Under the pieces are notes generated by a model. That model was not told the DNA's origin. It worked only from the letters and a program-made list of their open reading frames with translations, and did no database searches. Source: Atriophallophorus winterbourni (lineage: Eukaryota; Platyhelminthes; Trematoda; Plagiorchiida; Microphallidae). Taken from it: a stretch of DNA of 64,000 nt. Made by a program: the position numbers and the translations under genes. Shown here one piece after another: positions 29,355 through 41,500 of this stretch (positions are counted from its first letter, which is position 1; each line of letters opens with the position of its first letter). Location of the stretch: positions 25,102 to 89,101 of the forward strand of contig JACCGJ010013886.1 of the NCBI GenBank assembly GCA_013407085.1. Direction: 5' to 3'.

Positions 29355-30150
29355 TTTTTTCGTTATAGATTAATTGATATTTTACAAGCGTGTGTGCATG
29401 CAGACTTTTCATGTAGAATATTCATATTTTGTCTGCAGTCTTTTCTTATCTATACCACTTTCTCGAGGGTAGTACTGGTTTAATGTTACAAGTATCTCGT
29501 TTTTGAAGACTTCCTAGTTCGTAGACACAAAGTTTGAATGAATGAATGAATGAATGCACAAGCCTGATCCAGGCAAAGTGCCATACAGTCAGAGACTGCA
29601 CTGCAGTGCAGACACAAAGTTTAAGCTCAACGCGCACTTCGCAATGCCATTTCATAGTACGAAACGCTTCAGATTCATATATTATTCACATGCTTTTTTG
29701 TTGAGCGGTATTAACGGTCAGTAAATGTTACCTCTTACTAGTTTAGGCTGCTCCACCTTCGGGTGGTATTTCCATCATATACAATATTTCGGTTTCTGCT
29801 CTCTTCCAAAGTTGCTTCTTGACAAAACGCCACACCGCCAATATTGCAACCGTTGGCCCTTAGCTCAAGTGATTTTCACCATCGTTAACTTGACACTTAT
29901 TCGATTGGAATATTTTTGGGACCGATCGTTTGTTCATAATACAGTGGCGCTCAGCACTGATGCGAACTTAAAATAGTTCATGTTGATCTTATACCTAATA
30001 ATTAATTAGATTTTTTTATTTTCCTTCTACAGTTGTTAGACCTTCACTGCATTAGTTATACTTTTAAGCATGTGAGCCGCTGTGTCAACTGACCTTGACC
30101 GTATTCACTTGTATGAGATGTGAATAAACACTAGTAGGCAAATTCACCCA
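29355..30150. other. 3' flank of the OCIA gene
   Basis: This probably includes the 3' UTR. It also holds a (GAAT)n tract at 29537-29557, followed by a partial reverse copy of the SINE-like repeat (29550-29615). No further gene is seen. Confidence 0.5.
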
Positions 30151-30187
30151 TCAGCGTAGAATACCATTCCGAAACGCTAAAATCTCA

Positions 30188-30243
30188 CCGGAAGCACAGG
30201 ACCGGTTTCGAGGTTTTTGCCTCTCATCAGCTATGCGTATCCG
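30188..30243 (-). ncRNA. Type I hammerhead ribozyme, copy 1
   Basis: On the minus strand: stem I 5' strand GCATAG, core CTGATGA, stem II GAGG/CCTC with loop CAAAAA, core GAAA, self-complementary stem III ACCGGT without a loop, cleavage triplet GTC, then stem I 3' strand CTGTGC. Stem I pairs six bases, including one G-T. A second short helix (CGG/CCG) closes an internal loop. Every invariant core position is present. The loop-less palindromic stem III suggests activity as a dimer, as proposed for other animal retroelement hammerheads. Confidence 0.85.
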
Positions 30244-30444
30244 CTGGACTCTTCGCGTTTCAAACTAGTATTTGTGTAGACGGATGGCGTAATGTGAACT
30301 GAAGTTCTCGTCTACTCGCTACTTTATAAGTAGCTGAAGGGACTAAACTAAGCCCCAACTGATCCAACGGCGTATTGCCGCGAGGGTTATTACAACCCCA
30401 GGATAGATCAGAGTAGAAAACCATTCCGAAACGCTAAAATCTCA

Positions 30445-30500
30445 CCGGAAGCACAGGACCGGTTTCGAGCTTTTTGCCTCTCATCAGCTATGCGTATCCG
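30445..30500 (-). ncRNA. Type I hammerhead ribozyme, copy 2
   Basis: Same architecture as copy 1, with core CTGATGA...GAAA and triplet GTC. One stem II base differs (GCTC instead of CCTC), which shortens that helix to three pairs. Confidence 0.8.
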
Positions 30501-30705
30501 CTGGACTCTTCGCGTTTCGAACTAGTATTTGTGTAGACGGATGGCCGGCGTAATGGGAATGAAGAGTTCGTTTACTCGCTACTTTATAAGTAGTGAGGGA
30601 ACTTAAAACTAAGTCCCAACTGATCCAACGACGTATTGCCGCGAGAGTTATTACAACCCCTGGATAGTTCAAAGTGGAATACCATTCCTAAACGCTAAAA
30701 TCTCA

Positions 30706-30761
30706 CCGAAAGCACAGTACCGGTTTCGAGGTTTTTGCCTCTCATCAGCTATGCGTATCCG
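30706..30761 (-). ncRNA. Type I hammerhead ribozyme, copy 3
   Basis: Core and stem II are as in copy 1, but the cleavage triplet is GTA instead of GTC. The NUH rule still permits cleavage. The outer stem I helix has a compensable C-to-T change (TCG against CGG). Confidence 0.8.
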
Positions 30762-30964
30762 CTGGACTCTTCGCGTTTCGAACTAGTAATTGTGTAGACG
30801 GATGGCGCAAAGTGAACTGAAGTTCGCGTCTACTCGCTACTTTATAAGTAGCTGAAGGGACTAAACTAAGCCCCAACTAATCCAACGGCATATTGCCGCG
30901 AGGTGTTATTACAACCCCAGGATAGATCAGAGTAGAAAAACCATTCCGAAACGCTAAAATCTCA

Positions 30965-31020
30965 CCGGAAGCACAGGACCGGTTTCGAGGTTTTTGCCTC
31001 TCATCAGCTATGCGTATCCG
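30965..31020 (-). ncRNA. Type I hammerhead ribozyme, copy 4
   Basis: Matches copy 1 in every core and stem position that could be compared, with triplet GTC. Confidence 0.85.
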
Positions 31021-31220
31021 CTGGACTCTTCGCGTTTCGAACTAGTAGTTGTGTAGACGGATTGCGCAATTTGAATCGAAGTTCGCGTCTACTCGCTACT
31101 TTATAAGTAGCTGAAGGGACTAAACTAAGTCCCAACTGATCGAACGGCCTGTTGCCGCGAGGGTTATTACAACCCCAGGCTAGTTCGAAGTAGAATACCA
31201 TTCCGAAACGCTAAATCTCA

Positions 31221-31276
31221 CCGGAAGCACAGGAGCGGTTTCGAGGTTTTTGCCTCTCATCAGCTATGCGTATCCG
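31221..31276 (-). ncRNA. Type I hammerhead ribozyme, copy 5 (stem III altered)
   Basis: Stem III reads ACCGCT instead of ACCGGT. This breaks the palindrome and makes the triplet CTC. The rest of the core is intact. Reduced or lost activity is expected. Confidence 0.75.
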
Positions 31277-31477
31277 CTGGACTCTTCGCGTTTCGAACTA
31301 GTATTTGTGTAGACGGATGGCGCAATTTGAATCGAAGTTCGCGTCTACTCGCTACTTTTTATAAGTAGCTGAAGGGACTAAACTAAGCCCCAACTGATTC
31401 AACGGCGTATTGCCGCGAGGGTTATTACAACCCCAGGATAGTTCAAGTAGAATACCATTCTGAAACGCTAAAATCTC

Positions 31478-31533
31478 ACGGAAGCACAGGACCGGTTTCG
31501 AGGTTTTTGCCTCTCATCAGCTATGCGTATCCG
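31478..31533 (-). ncRNA. Type I hammerhead ribozyme, copy 6
   Basis: Core, stem II, palindromic stem III and GTC triplet are as in copy 1. One base is missing at the outer stem I helix (plus strand CACGG instead of CACCGG). Confidence 0.8.
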
Positions 31534-31689
31534 CTGGACTCTTCGCGTTTCGAACTAGTAGTTGTGTAGACGGATTGCGCAATTTGAATCGAAGTTCGCG
31601 TCTACTCGCTACTTTATAAGTAGCTGAAGGGACTAAACTAAGTCCCAACTGATCGAACGGCCTGTTGCCGCGAGGGTTATTACAACCAA

Positions 31690-32450
31690 TAGCAGGAACA
31701 CCGGTAGTGGTGTCTAAGGGATGGGGATGTGAGCACCACCATATATTGATGAGATATGTGTTTTTTATCAGAATGCAATCAGTCATCAGAACTGATTGAA
31801 TACAGTGACGCCTAATTTACAGTGTATACTGTACGGGTGTGTGTCGAAATCCGTAATTTTCCCGTGTTTGAAAACAAGATTTTTGCTCTACACATTTGAT
31901 TTCGGGCACTTTTAAAACCTAATTTTTTCTCACCTCGACTTTGGGGTCGTGCCCAAGTTGGCAGGAAATCCATGCGTGAGAATAGCTCACAGCAACACGG
32001 AATTGCAAACACGATTGAGTGAAATTTTGTGTTCGTCAGCGCAAAAAATTATTACATACTGTTCAAAGCAACACGCTTGAGTGCGACAAATTAAAGTTTT
32101 CAACTATTGAGCTTCGAGCCCAGGTTTATATCACGCTTAGGCATCCACCCTAAACGTATATATGCATTCAAACCAAACAAAAAACTATGTCAAGGTATTG
32201 TGCTTCTCACATACACCGCACTTACACTCCACAACAGATTTCCGGCTGAGAGCCGTCGTCAGATGGAGACAGCAAGATTAGTTTCACCTAGCCTTGAAAC
32301 AGTGGATACGACATACGATATAGTAATACTTTAAAGCCCCTGATCACAATGGTTCATACGACGAACCACGGTCACATTGTGATTCCCGGTCAAACACTCA
32401 AAACACTTTATATGGTCAATGCATTGTGGTGCTCACATCCCCTGCCCCAC
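31690..32450. repeat. Hammerhead-associated repeat family 2
   Basis: The plus-strand piece at 31690-31745 (ACACCGGTAGTGGTGTCTAA, then GGGATGTGAGCACCAC) begins where the sixth array unit breaks off. A minus-strand copy occupies about 32100-32450, with its GGGATGTGAGCACCAC block near 32435. Family members also lie at 10915-11210. Between 31750 and 32100 nothing was recognised. Confidence 0.6.
32227..32268 (-). ncRNA. Second hammerhead-like ribozyme, different family
   Basis: On the minus strand: stem I 5' strand CTCCAT, core CTGACGA, stem II CGGCT/AGCCG with loop CTC (five perfect pairs), core GAAA, a minimal stem III (TCTGT), a T before the scissile position, then GTGGAG, which pairs with CTCCAT (one G-T). 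The variable core position (C in CTGACGA) is tolerated in hammerheads. Stem III has only about two pairs, so single-molecule activity is doubtful, but the covarying stems I and II support a real motif. Confidence 0.6.
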
Positions 32451-32506
32451 AACCTTGCGTTTCGCACTGCATCATACCTAATTAATTTCAGTCGTGTCAT
32501 TTCCAG

Positions 32507-35500
32507 GGCATACCTACTGATTGGGATACGGATACGTCTTCACTGTTTTCCATGATCCAAGACGATGACGTAAACGTGAATGATACATTTTACGGAGCTG
32601 CCGGTCACACCACCTTTCACGCGTCAAATAAATCGGCCAACGAATCGCTGGATTCATCTGAATATTCCGCGCAAAACGGGACAAAAATGACATCCAAGCC
32701 GCGAGTTAATTCAGTTCCAGCAAAGAGGACCGGTCACGCCCGTAGAGGTTAGCTAATGAGCAGATCACAATCTCTGTTGTTAACCATTAATATTTTACTA
32801 CACTTCTGTTTAATCTCCAGTTTGCTAGCCATTACCCCAAAACCGTTTAGATTCTATCCTATAATCAAACTCACCTGCGTGCTTATTATGGTCCAATGAG
32901 GACAAGCAGTGGTGTTAGCGCTAATCGCGATGTATGCTCATAGGTTACGATCAATCGTTTTGGCGATGGCACACGGAATAGCACGTTTGACTCAATAGAA
33001 CCGTCTAGGTTCGAATACAACTGTGGTTGCATGTTCCGGATAATATGCTCATCTCGAGCTTTCGGGCGATGTCCATTACACAATTCTCCAGCACAATACA
33101 AGAGCAGCACGCGTTGAAAAGATAGACAACGATAAATACCAACCCGCAATCATTCCCGGCTCGAAAAGATAGCACTAAAACGGTTTAAGTGACATTATCC
33201 TCGAACAATGACCGGACGAGTGACGTCAGCCACTGCCGAACAATGTGTAATTCCCAAAGGTCAGTCAAGCGAGCCTTGAAGTGAACGGATTGGCACGAGA
33301 TCAATTGAAAAGTCGGATCAAAGTGATAACCGGTAAAGACGGTTGATCAGAATGTCGTGGTATCGTGAAATCGTTGTTGACCAACTGGCGTGCACTCTTG
33401 TGTTGTGGGATTTGTGAGTGAACGCGATTGGCCTTGACCTTAGAGATGAATCGAGATGCAATCTATAGGTGTGAAACGCGAAGGGACATGATTAATTTTG
33501 GATCAAGTGCCCTCGATTGAGCTGACATAATCGCCTGTTCGCCCATCCCTACAATATCACTTATGCAGCTTCGTGTTTAATTTCCGGAAAACAAGTTGCA
33601 GTGGTCCGATAAGGAATAAAAAAGAAATTGAATGCTAATATCCAACCTCTATTAATTGTTTTTTTTACTTTTTCAATATGTGCACAGCTTACAATAAACT
33701 CAAAGGGTGTTTCTTCAACATCAATATGCTTTGCACGAAAACTGGATCTGGTCGTTTTTGTAGTACTGTGTTGAATAAAGAGATGGTATTTATATATGGA
33801 TTCGGAGATTACTTTCGTGATTACATCGTCTAATTCTGAACCAACTATCATATTATTTCCCCCACTTCTAGATGCGAAACCCGCCAATTTCGCGCAGCCG
33901 CAATTTTCACCATGTCCACAAATCTCTCCAGCCGGCGATCCAGTACGTAACGGCGAGACGTGTGTGACTGTTGGTGAGCGGCTCTCGGAATTACGCAATC
34001 GGGCAGAACATCAACTGAACGAAATGGTCAATATACTCAAGCGAAAATCTCCACGGGATCGCCAGTCGAATGCGGAAAAATCGACATGCGAACCTCTTCC
34101 TCCGCCACCATCTCAAGCGATTGAACAGAATGAAGTAGGCGAAGAGAAACCTGCTGTTAACGAGCATGTATCTGAAGTGAGCTCTGTCGAAGAAAGTGCT
34201 TATTTCACGAAATCATCCCGTGGTAAGTGGGAACCGCAGTGTTACGTTGGTGAAAATCCGATAATCATTAACCATACATAAGTGATAAGCAATTAGGAAG
34301 TCGACCATTGGACAGACCGCACTCGCGGTACAAAGACGTTTGCAAAAGATATATGAAAGCTCTTGGCACTGACCCCACGAGTTTGGGAGAACTTGCTCTT
34401 GACCGCTCACATTGGAGGTATTGTGTAAAGCGTCGTCTACAAGCTGAGGAGGAGCAGATACAACTCTTGGCTGCTGAACGCAGATCACGCCGCCGGCGTG
34501 CAGCTGATGCATTACAACCGAGTTCTGACTTTCGTTGTCAGCGCTGCGGGAGAGATTGTTCCTCCTGAATCAGACTGTTTAGTCATTTCAAAAGCTGTAG
34601 AACATGAACATTCATGCCATGGTGATGTACATCCATGGTCGACATCGACCGAAGGAGGCCAAGAACATAAATGAAAGTGTGTGAGAGTAATAGTATGGGA
34701 TTGGTGACGACGAAATAACGTTGGCGAGGTTGAGATAAATAGGACGAAGGAAAAACTAAAAAAATGTTTTCTGGAAAACCAAAGTTATCTTTTACACGGA
34801 ACTGGAGTAAAGATGCGATTTCCTTCGATTTGCAAGTCAGACCATATATAAAATTTGATAGATGGTTAGACAAACAGATACATAGATTGCTTGATATAAA
34901 TGGATAGATCGATAAATAGCTAGATAGATAGCTATGTAGATAGATGAAAGAATCATGATGTTAGAGTTGACCCATAGTGTTGGCTGGTTCTGAACTTTTT
35001 TCGATTGTTTATGCACCTCCATCGAACAATACCTGTTTGGATCGGGCGGGTGCCAACAAAGCTACTTCCACCTGTAACTTCAATGGAGAGAGGTCAGAAA
35101 ACTCATCCTTAACCCACTATCTTGTATGTGAGACACTAACCCTTTGTCCACTGACGGTAACTCTAGCTACCACCTCAAACAAGCAGTCGATTACTCAGTA
35201 GCTCCCGTCAGTACCTTCGCTCACCATCGGAGTGCACTTGTCAGGCGGCGTCTGGCATCTGATCCATAAAAATTAATCGCGTTTTTATTTATGCCTTAAT
35301 TAAGCAGAATAACACAAAAATATCATAAAATACGTATATCCAATTACCGTAGACAAAGGGTTAACCAAAGTGAATGTCAACTCCTTCCTGACTTGTGTGT
35401 TGAATTTTGGCGTGCAAAGCTAGAGAGATTTACTAGAAAAACGCCGATAGTGCTGACAGCATCACTGGTATACTACTCCCTAGAAAATCATAAAATGTCT

Positions 35501-38500
35501 CAAACTTACTCTCAGCTATGGCTTTCTTGTTAAGCGATGCACCTCGGCTCTTCCAGCGGCTAGGTTGAAAAGTTAGCAAAACCTAAATGTACGTGAAGAT
35601 TTTTATGTATGATTTCGGATCCTGAGACACTGTTGGATGTAGGTATTCAAGCTATCACGGTGCTATCTTTACTAGAATACCGATTACTACTTACTTTTAC
35701 TTTGTGCGACTATCTCCTCCTGGAGGATGAGTCGGCTTCAAAGAAGATTCTTGGGAATTTGGGTACAAAGCGGCGTCCCCAGCACCACTCGGCGTTTGTT
35801 CGAGTCAGCTTCTCTAGCCTTTGCACAACCAAGTGCGACCTGCAAGGCAGCAGGGAGTTGCCAGAAAGAGGTGGTCTACCAGACTCTGTTCCAGGTTTTT
35901 CCTCAGGGTATAAGTTGCCCCTCTGAGATTCATCTTCTCTTGTCGGAACCACACTGATATTCGAGCCAAACTCCCACAGTTAACTTCTTTCCCCCACATA
36001 TTTGAAAGTTTTACCAAAAACGTTTTTCCGATATTCAAGATCGTTCTAACGAATAAAATCAATTTTCAAATTTCTCCAGGTGGACTAATGTGGTTTGAAC
36101 CATATTCAGAATGTCAAGAAACGCGTGGAACATCCCAAATTATTCAAAAGGCCAAAAAGCCTCGCCCATCTGTGAGACATCATTCAGTACCCGATGGTAA
36201 AGCAAGTGTTTGTAGTGGAGATGGTGTACGAGCTCAGCCCTTGCGAAATCTTGGCAAGCACAAACAAACGAGATGCGCTGCGACACTCCCCAGACAGCCA
36301 TTGTTACACCAATCGGCAGGTGCGAACCAAAGTCGGCAACCCACCACAGAACTTTCTTCAAAAACGCTATCAGAAGCACGTGTGCACAATTTCACGGAGA
36401 CTTTTACGCCAGTGTCTTCATTGGGCAGCGTGAATGACTTCCCTGACGGTTCGTCCAGTCCTGATGGAGGTTAGTTAATGGAATTTTCTAATTTTCTCAA
36501 ATAAATTGTTGTAGGTTTATGGCCATGTCATAAGCATCAGCACCCAATCACGATTACATCAAATTATTTCGAAGATAAATTAAGATTAAAAAACGTGATC
36601 CTCCTCTTCAAAATTACACAGTCGAATTTCTTTAAGATGCATGAAAATCTACCAAACATTATAACATGAAAACAGTCATCTTTTAACAAATTGTCATCAT
36701 CTTCAGCCTACTTGAAATCAAGAAAGTCAAACGTATTTGAGGAACACGTCTGCGCATCCGCAAAGGTATTTAGGTCAGTAGCAAAGTCACTGTTCACCAC
36801 TTCGATAAAAAACGAGCTTGTCGAGAAGCTAATGGTCAACTTGCTGATAATGGCTACCCTATTAGTTTATATAACAGCCATCGAACCGAGTAAAACATTT
36901 TACCGAAGACGGAAAAGCTTGTCGAGCTACGATTTCTATACTGAAGGTACACGTAGCATCTTCAACAACGCAGTTTCTAGATCAACGCATGAGAGACCAG
37001 GACGCTCCACTATTCATTAGTGTATTTCAAAGCTAAGGTACCTTCTGGTTGCGCGGCGTACTTTGTCTACTAAATCAAGTGGAAGCGTTGCCATTTACAG
37101 AACTTTGTACTGGGAATAGAAAACATTGAGAAGAACTCAAAGGCCTCATAAGACCTTTATAAAAACGGTGTACAATTATGGAGACATAATGACGAAATAT
37201 CACACGCTAAATATGAACGAGATATTTTTAATTTGTTTAATGACTACATCCTTTTGACAGACCTATCTTGAGGCGAATGGGATGAATGTTCGCTGATATG
37301 GTGACTCCAGAGTGGGCAATATGATATATTTTGATCGAGTTGTAGAAAAAATTTAGATTTGGATAGTTTGTTTGGTAGCGTGTGTGTGAATTTTCAGTGA
37401 GAATCTTATTAATAAGTTGATCACACGAAGTATAATGTTGTTTCATAATAATTTTCAAGATGCTTTCGTAAGAGATAGAATTTAGGTAACCATTCGCTTC
37501 TGGCATAGAAACGCCGCCAGATCCAAAGTGACAGATATCTCCATGCTCTCCATAAGCCCTGATGCGAACTAATCAGCATTATGCTTCATATTTTTAGAAG
37601 AAACGTGTGTGGCCTTGGCCCCATTAGTCATGCATTTTTATGCATGTGGTCCACATTGTAGACTGACTTTGGGCGCGTTCAGTTTTGTGAATACACGCCG
37701 TGTTAGGCAAATCGGTAAACTGGTCCTGGTGTTGTCTTTATGACTTGACACCCCTACACGCAATATAGGGTACTTACTGGTAAAGTCAAACACTTGTGTT
37801 GGGCGGATTGTCACTTAGTCACGTGCTCTATTCAGAGTGTCATTAGTATCTGCGTGCCACATTTTATTCACCGTGAGCACGGATGTGCAATCGTGTAGTA
37901 CTTTGTGCTATGCGGCTAACACCGTGCTAAATTGATTGACCAACGGTAATGAGCTGCATGCTGAAACACGCTGGAGTCTCACTACCATTTCTATCTCCCC
38001 CTCATATCTGTCTAGGCCTTGGCAACCTAACGGTATCTTAGCCCTCGTGCAGTCTCTGACTGTGCGGCACTTTGCCTGGATCAGGCTTGTGCTTTCATAC
38101 CATACCATACCATGAGCCCTTAACCTATATGAATGTAGCCTGATAATGTTGTTGGCCTTTTATCCATAACACATTCGTTGACTGAATTAGCTTGCGAAAT
38201 GTGCTCCGTTTCTATGTATGGATGTCTACGTTGCCCAAACAATTGAGCCAGCTATTTTTATTCACACTGCTATAAATACAACGACGCCCCTTTACTGGCT
38301 TGATTCGAGACATCATTGAAGCCATCTAATACCCCTTAGAGCCAGGCGCACAAAACTAAAAGTAAGTATAAGCACAAACGAGAACAAAGGTTGTCCTTGT
38401 GAAGTTCAAAAGACTTTCATGCGGTTGAAAAACCAGAGCTTCCCTCCGTAAAGATTTTAACCCATACTTTTTGTGGCAGTCCCTATGGATTCCCTCCAGG

Positions 38501-41500
38501 TACCGCTGTCTCAGAAACAAAACCTTCATATTTCGAACCAAAATTTGTGACTGAAAAACTTTCATGAAAGATCATTTCGTTGGCACAGATTAAATTAATA
38601 CATGATAACATTTTTCTGTTTCAACGCATGGAACTTTTTAAATTACTCGATTTTCCATCCTTTTGCATATCATTGTTTTTTATTTATGGCACGTGTGTTT
38701 AGCGATCATTCCTCGCAGTGTGCTGCGAATAGAAGACGAACGCAACATATAGGAAGCCGCGTTTTATACTCCGATAAATACGGTATTCTTCTAAATTGAA
38801 ATCCAGCTCTGTTTCACTTCAATCTAGCATCACTGGGTGGTTTGCTTGTCACGCCTCGTGGAATGCAGTTCTCAATCCCAAACCAACAATGTTCCAACCG
38901 CTGCCCATCTAACCCCAAACAATCTGCGTTCCATCTGTTTCAAAGTGCGAGTTTGCAATCTGTTTTCGAGCAGCGTATGTCTCGCTGGATTTCTCGATCG
39001 CGCGAAAGACAAAAGCGTATAAAACTAGCCAGCGAGCATCGACGATACGAGCAGGCGATGAACGAGGAGCGTGTGCGTTTGTTCGGGTCCAGTACGCGTC
39101 ATCGCGTGCCAGAGCCATGTTGTGCCTGTGTGCATGACTGCGCTAGTGGCAACTCTTGTGTGGACGGTTTATCGGGACCTGTTGGCAAACCGAAACTACG
39201 CCAACACTGCTGTTCGGCCGCGCTGACTCGGATTCCAGTTCATCCCACAGCGGAGCCTGCTTGTTCCTTGCCGCGGTATCCTTCCGACAAATCTCGACGC
39301 ATGTTTTTATCCACAGGTGAAGAAAACGTCATTATCGATTATTTTGGTTTTAACATGGAATATTTATTCTACTTGATTTCCGCCAATGTATGAGTACTAC
39401 ACACTCTTTCAAAGGCAGCATATGGTCTATAATGATTTCGAATGTTAGATAGCTAATCGATGTTGACGAAACGCTTCTCGAACGCGATAAGCTAGATGTG
39501 TGAGAAAACTAGATAAAACTGAAAGGTACTTTGCAAATTGTTGCTCTGAAGCAGTATTTGTTATATCGGAAAATAGCGAAAACGTGGAACTCAAATAGAT
39601 TCGGCCAGGAATCGCAACATCTCGATAAATGTCGTGATGAAAAAATATTTCTCGATGGAAGCGTGATTTATTTTAAACATCGAATTTATGTCGTCTCGTT
39701 TGTCCTCTGTGTGAAGAACTCTGATTGGCTAATCGCATGCAACAAACTATTTTTTGCCTCCAGAGGTTAATTTGTTTCACTATATTTTCCTGGACTGATA
39801 AGCCTTTTAAATATACGTATGGATGTTTGCGGATGAATAATAGTGAACGTAGACGGAATTACAGAACAATGCGAAGCGATAATTAAATTTATAATTACCT
39901 TAAAGAAATCACCATCATCGACAAACAGTTTTTAGCTTAATGACAATTTAACTTGCCCGTATCTGTTTTACTTGTTCATGTCTGTTTTACTTGGAACAAT
40001 TTACTTTCCACTGTTACCCCATTCACTAACCTGTATGAGTTTAAAATGAAATTAGACGAGTTTCTATTGAATTATCCGTTTCCCGACTACTGTTTAATCT
40101 AATTGCTTATCTTGTTTTTATACACTTACATTTTAACTCTTACCATCCTATGGTTATTGTAAAGCTTGATGCTTTTTAGACCATTAAAAACCTGAATTTA
40201 CTGGCACGCTTGTTCATTAACCTTTTTTGAACGAGCAAAGTTTTCCGCATTCGTCGACATCTGCTCGAACAAATCCAACCAACACTCAAAATTTTCCGAA
40301 ATCATAATTCTATCAATTTTGCATAAGCCTTACAGAGTGCATTTTGCTTTCAAAAAATGCAGCAAGTCGCTAAACTCATATTGTACAGGAGCGTAAGCTA
40401 TCGGTCTTCATCATTATGACGTGGGTTGCAAGTACCGGGTGCTTCACTGTTACTCAATGATTGCAATAAAATCCGAAGTAGATAGGAAAAGATGGGACTT
40501 GAATGTTAGAGGAATCTGTAGGAAAGTAAGCGCAGACACACGGGCGGATTAAAGGTGCCTACTCTATTCTAATCAAGTTTCGTTAACCAGTGCAACGGCA
40601 TCATCACGACAACCCTCTTGCGGTTTTACTGCCATACGTCGCAACAAGCTTTCCTCGCCACTTCGTTTGGCGGACAATGTCTCTTTCGAGTGCCTCAAAT
40701 ATTTTGCGTGTTTTATACAACAGCGCAACCCGGTTACCGTTTTTTTACTGGAGAAAGTCAAGGATTCAATTCGCATTGAAAAGCTGTTCGTCTTATAGAC
40801 ATGTATGTATGTATGTATGTATGGAGTGTCCCGTTCCAATCAGTGTATTCGAATCAATCACAAATCCTGAAGTGGAATTTGAAATATTATCCTCGGCTAT
40901 GCATTGAGTTGCTCCATCTCTAGCATTCACACATCTAGTTGCAATGCGATACATTGGTCATGTATAGGCGTCTTGAACGCTTCACCAGGAATCACTCTGT
41001 AGCTCTCTCTCTTTAAAAACCGTTCTTGGCTCTAGAAACCCAGTGACTTCGGGGTGAAACTCTATTTACAACACCAAGTTTTTTCCATAAATGACGCAAC
41101 CAATATTTTGCTTGTTCGGCTCATTACCGGATTTCTTTTCAGGTAGCAACGACGGATGTGTAAAACCGAAAAATATTTCTAAGCAACGACGAATAAAGTG
41201 AGTCTAATGCAGAAGACGTTGATAGAAAAAATCTTATTAGGTCTGCGATTGTACGTTAGATCTTACGGTCGGTGCTCCTTAGCTGTTTTTGGTTTAATAA
41301 TCAATTCGCAACATGTGGGCAATGTTTGCTACCTTATAGTCTAACGAAGGCGTTTCGTTTTCCTTTGATAAAATTAATATTTACCTTTTTTCTCTGATAA
41401 CACGGCGAAAATATCACGAACCCTAATAAATTGTCGTAAGCCCATGAATTGGTAGTCACCCTTTGACTACGCCCTCTGTGTGTTGGAAAACCGAGAAAAA

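Larger units (their letters stand above)
30150..31690 (-). repeat. Tandem array of six ~258-bp hammerhead-ribozyme repeats (Sm-alpha-like)
   Basis: Six head-to-tail units with spacings of 257, 261, 259, 256 and 257 bp. Each has the hammerhead block on the minus strand followed by the same spacer (GACGGATGGCGCAA...ATAAGTAGCTGAAGGGACTA...GCCGCGAGGGTTATTACAACC on the plus strand). On the minus strand upstream of the ribozyme, GTTCGAAAC resembles a pol III B box, and TAGCGAGTAG about 50 nt further upstream could be an A box. Schistosome Sm-alpha retroposons are known to combine a pol III promoter with a hammerhead. Assigning this array to that type is inference from this architecture. Confidence 0.85.

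Noticed and set aside
30150..31690. Possible CRISPR-like array
   Set aside because: Units are contiguous ~258-bp repeats without unique spacers, in a eukaryotic context.
30484..31786. Repeated open frames (62-89 codons) on the minus strand across the tandem array
   Set aside because: They arise from the repeated units and cross the ribozyme cores; no protein domain, and the same frame is broken in other units.
35609..35957. Overlapping open frames on both strands as a gene or ALMS exon
   Set aside because: No recognisable domain; no phase-compatible splice pair was needed, since the flanking exons join cleanly without it.
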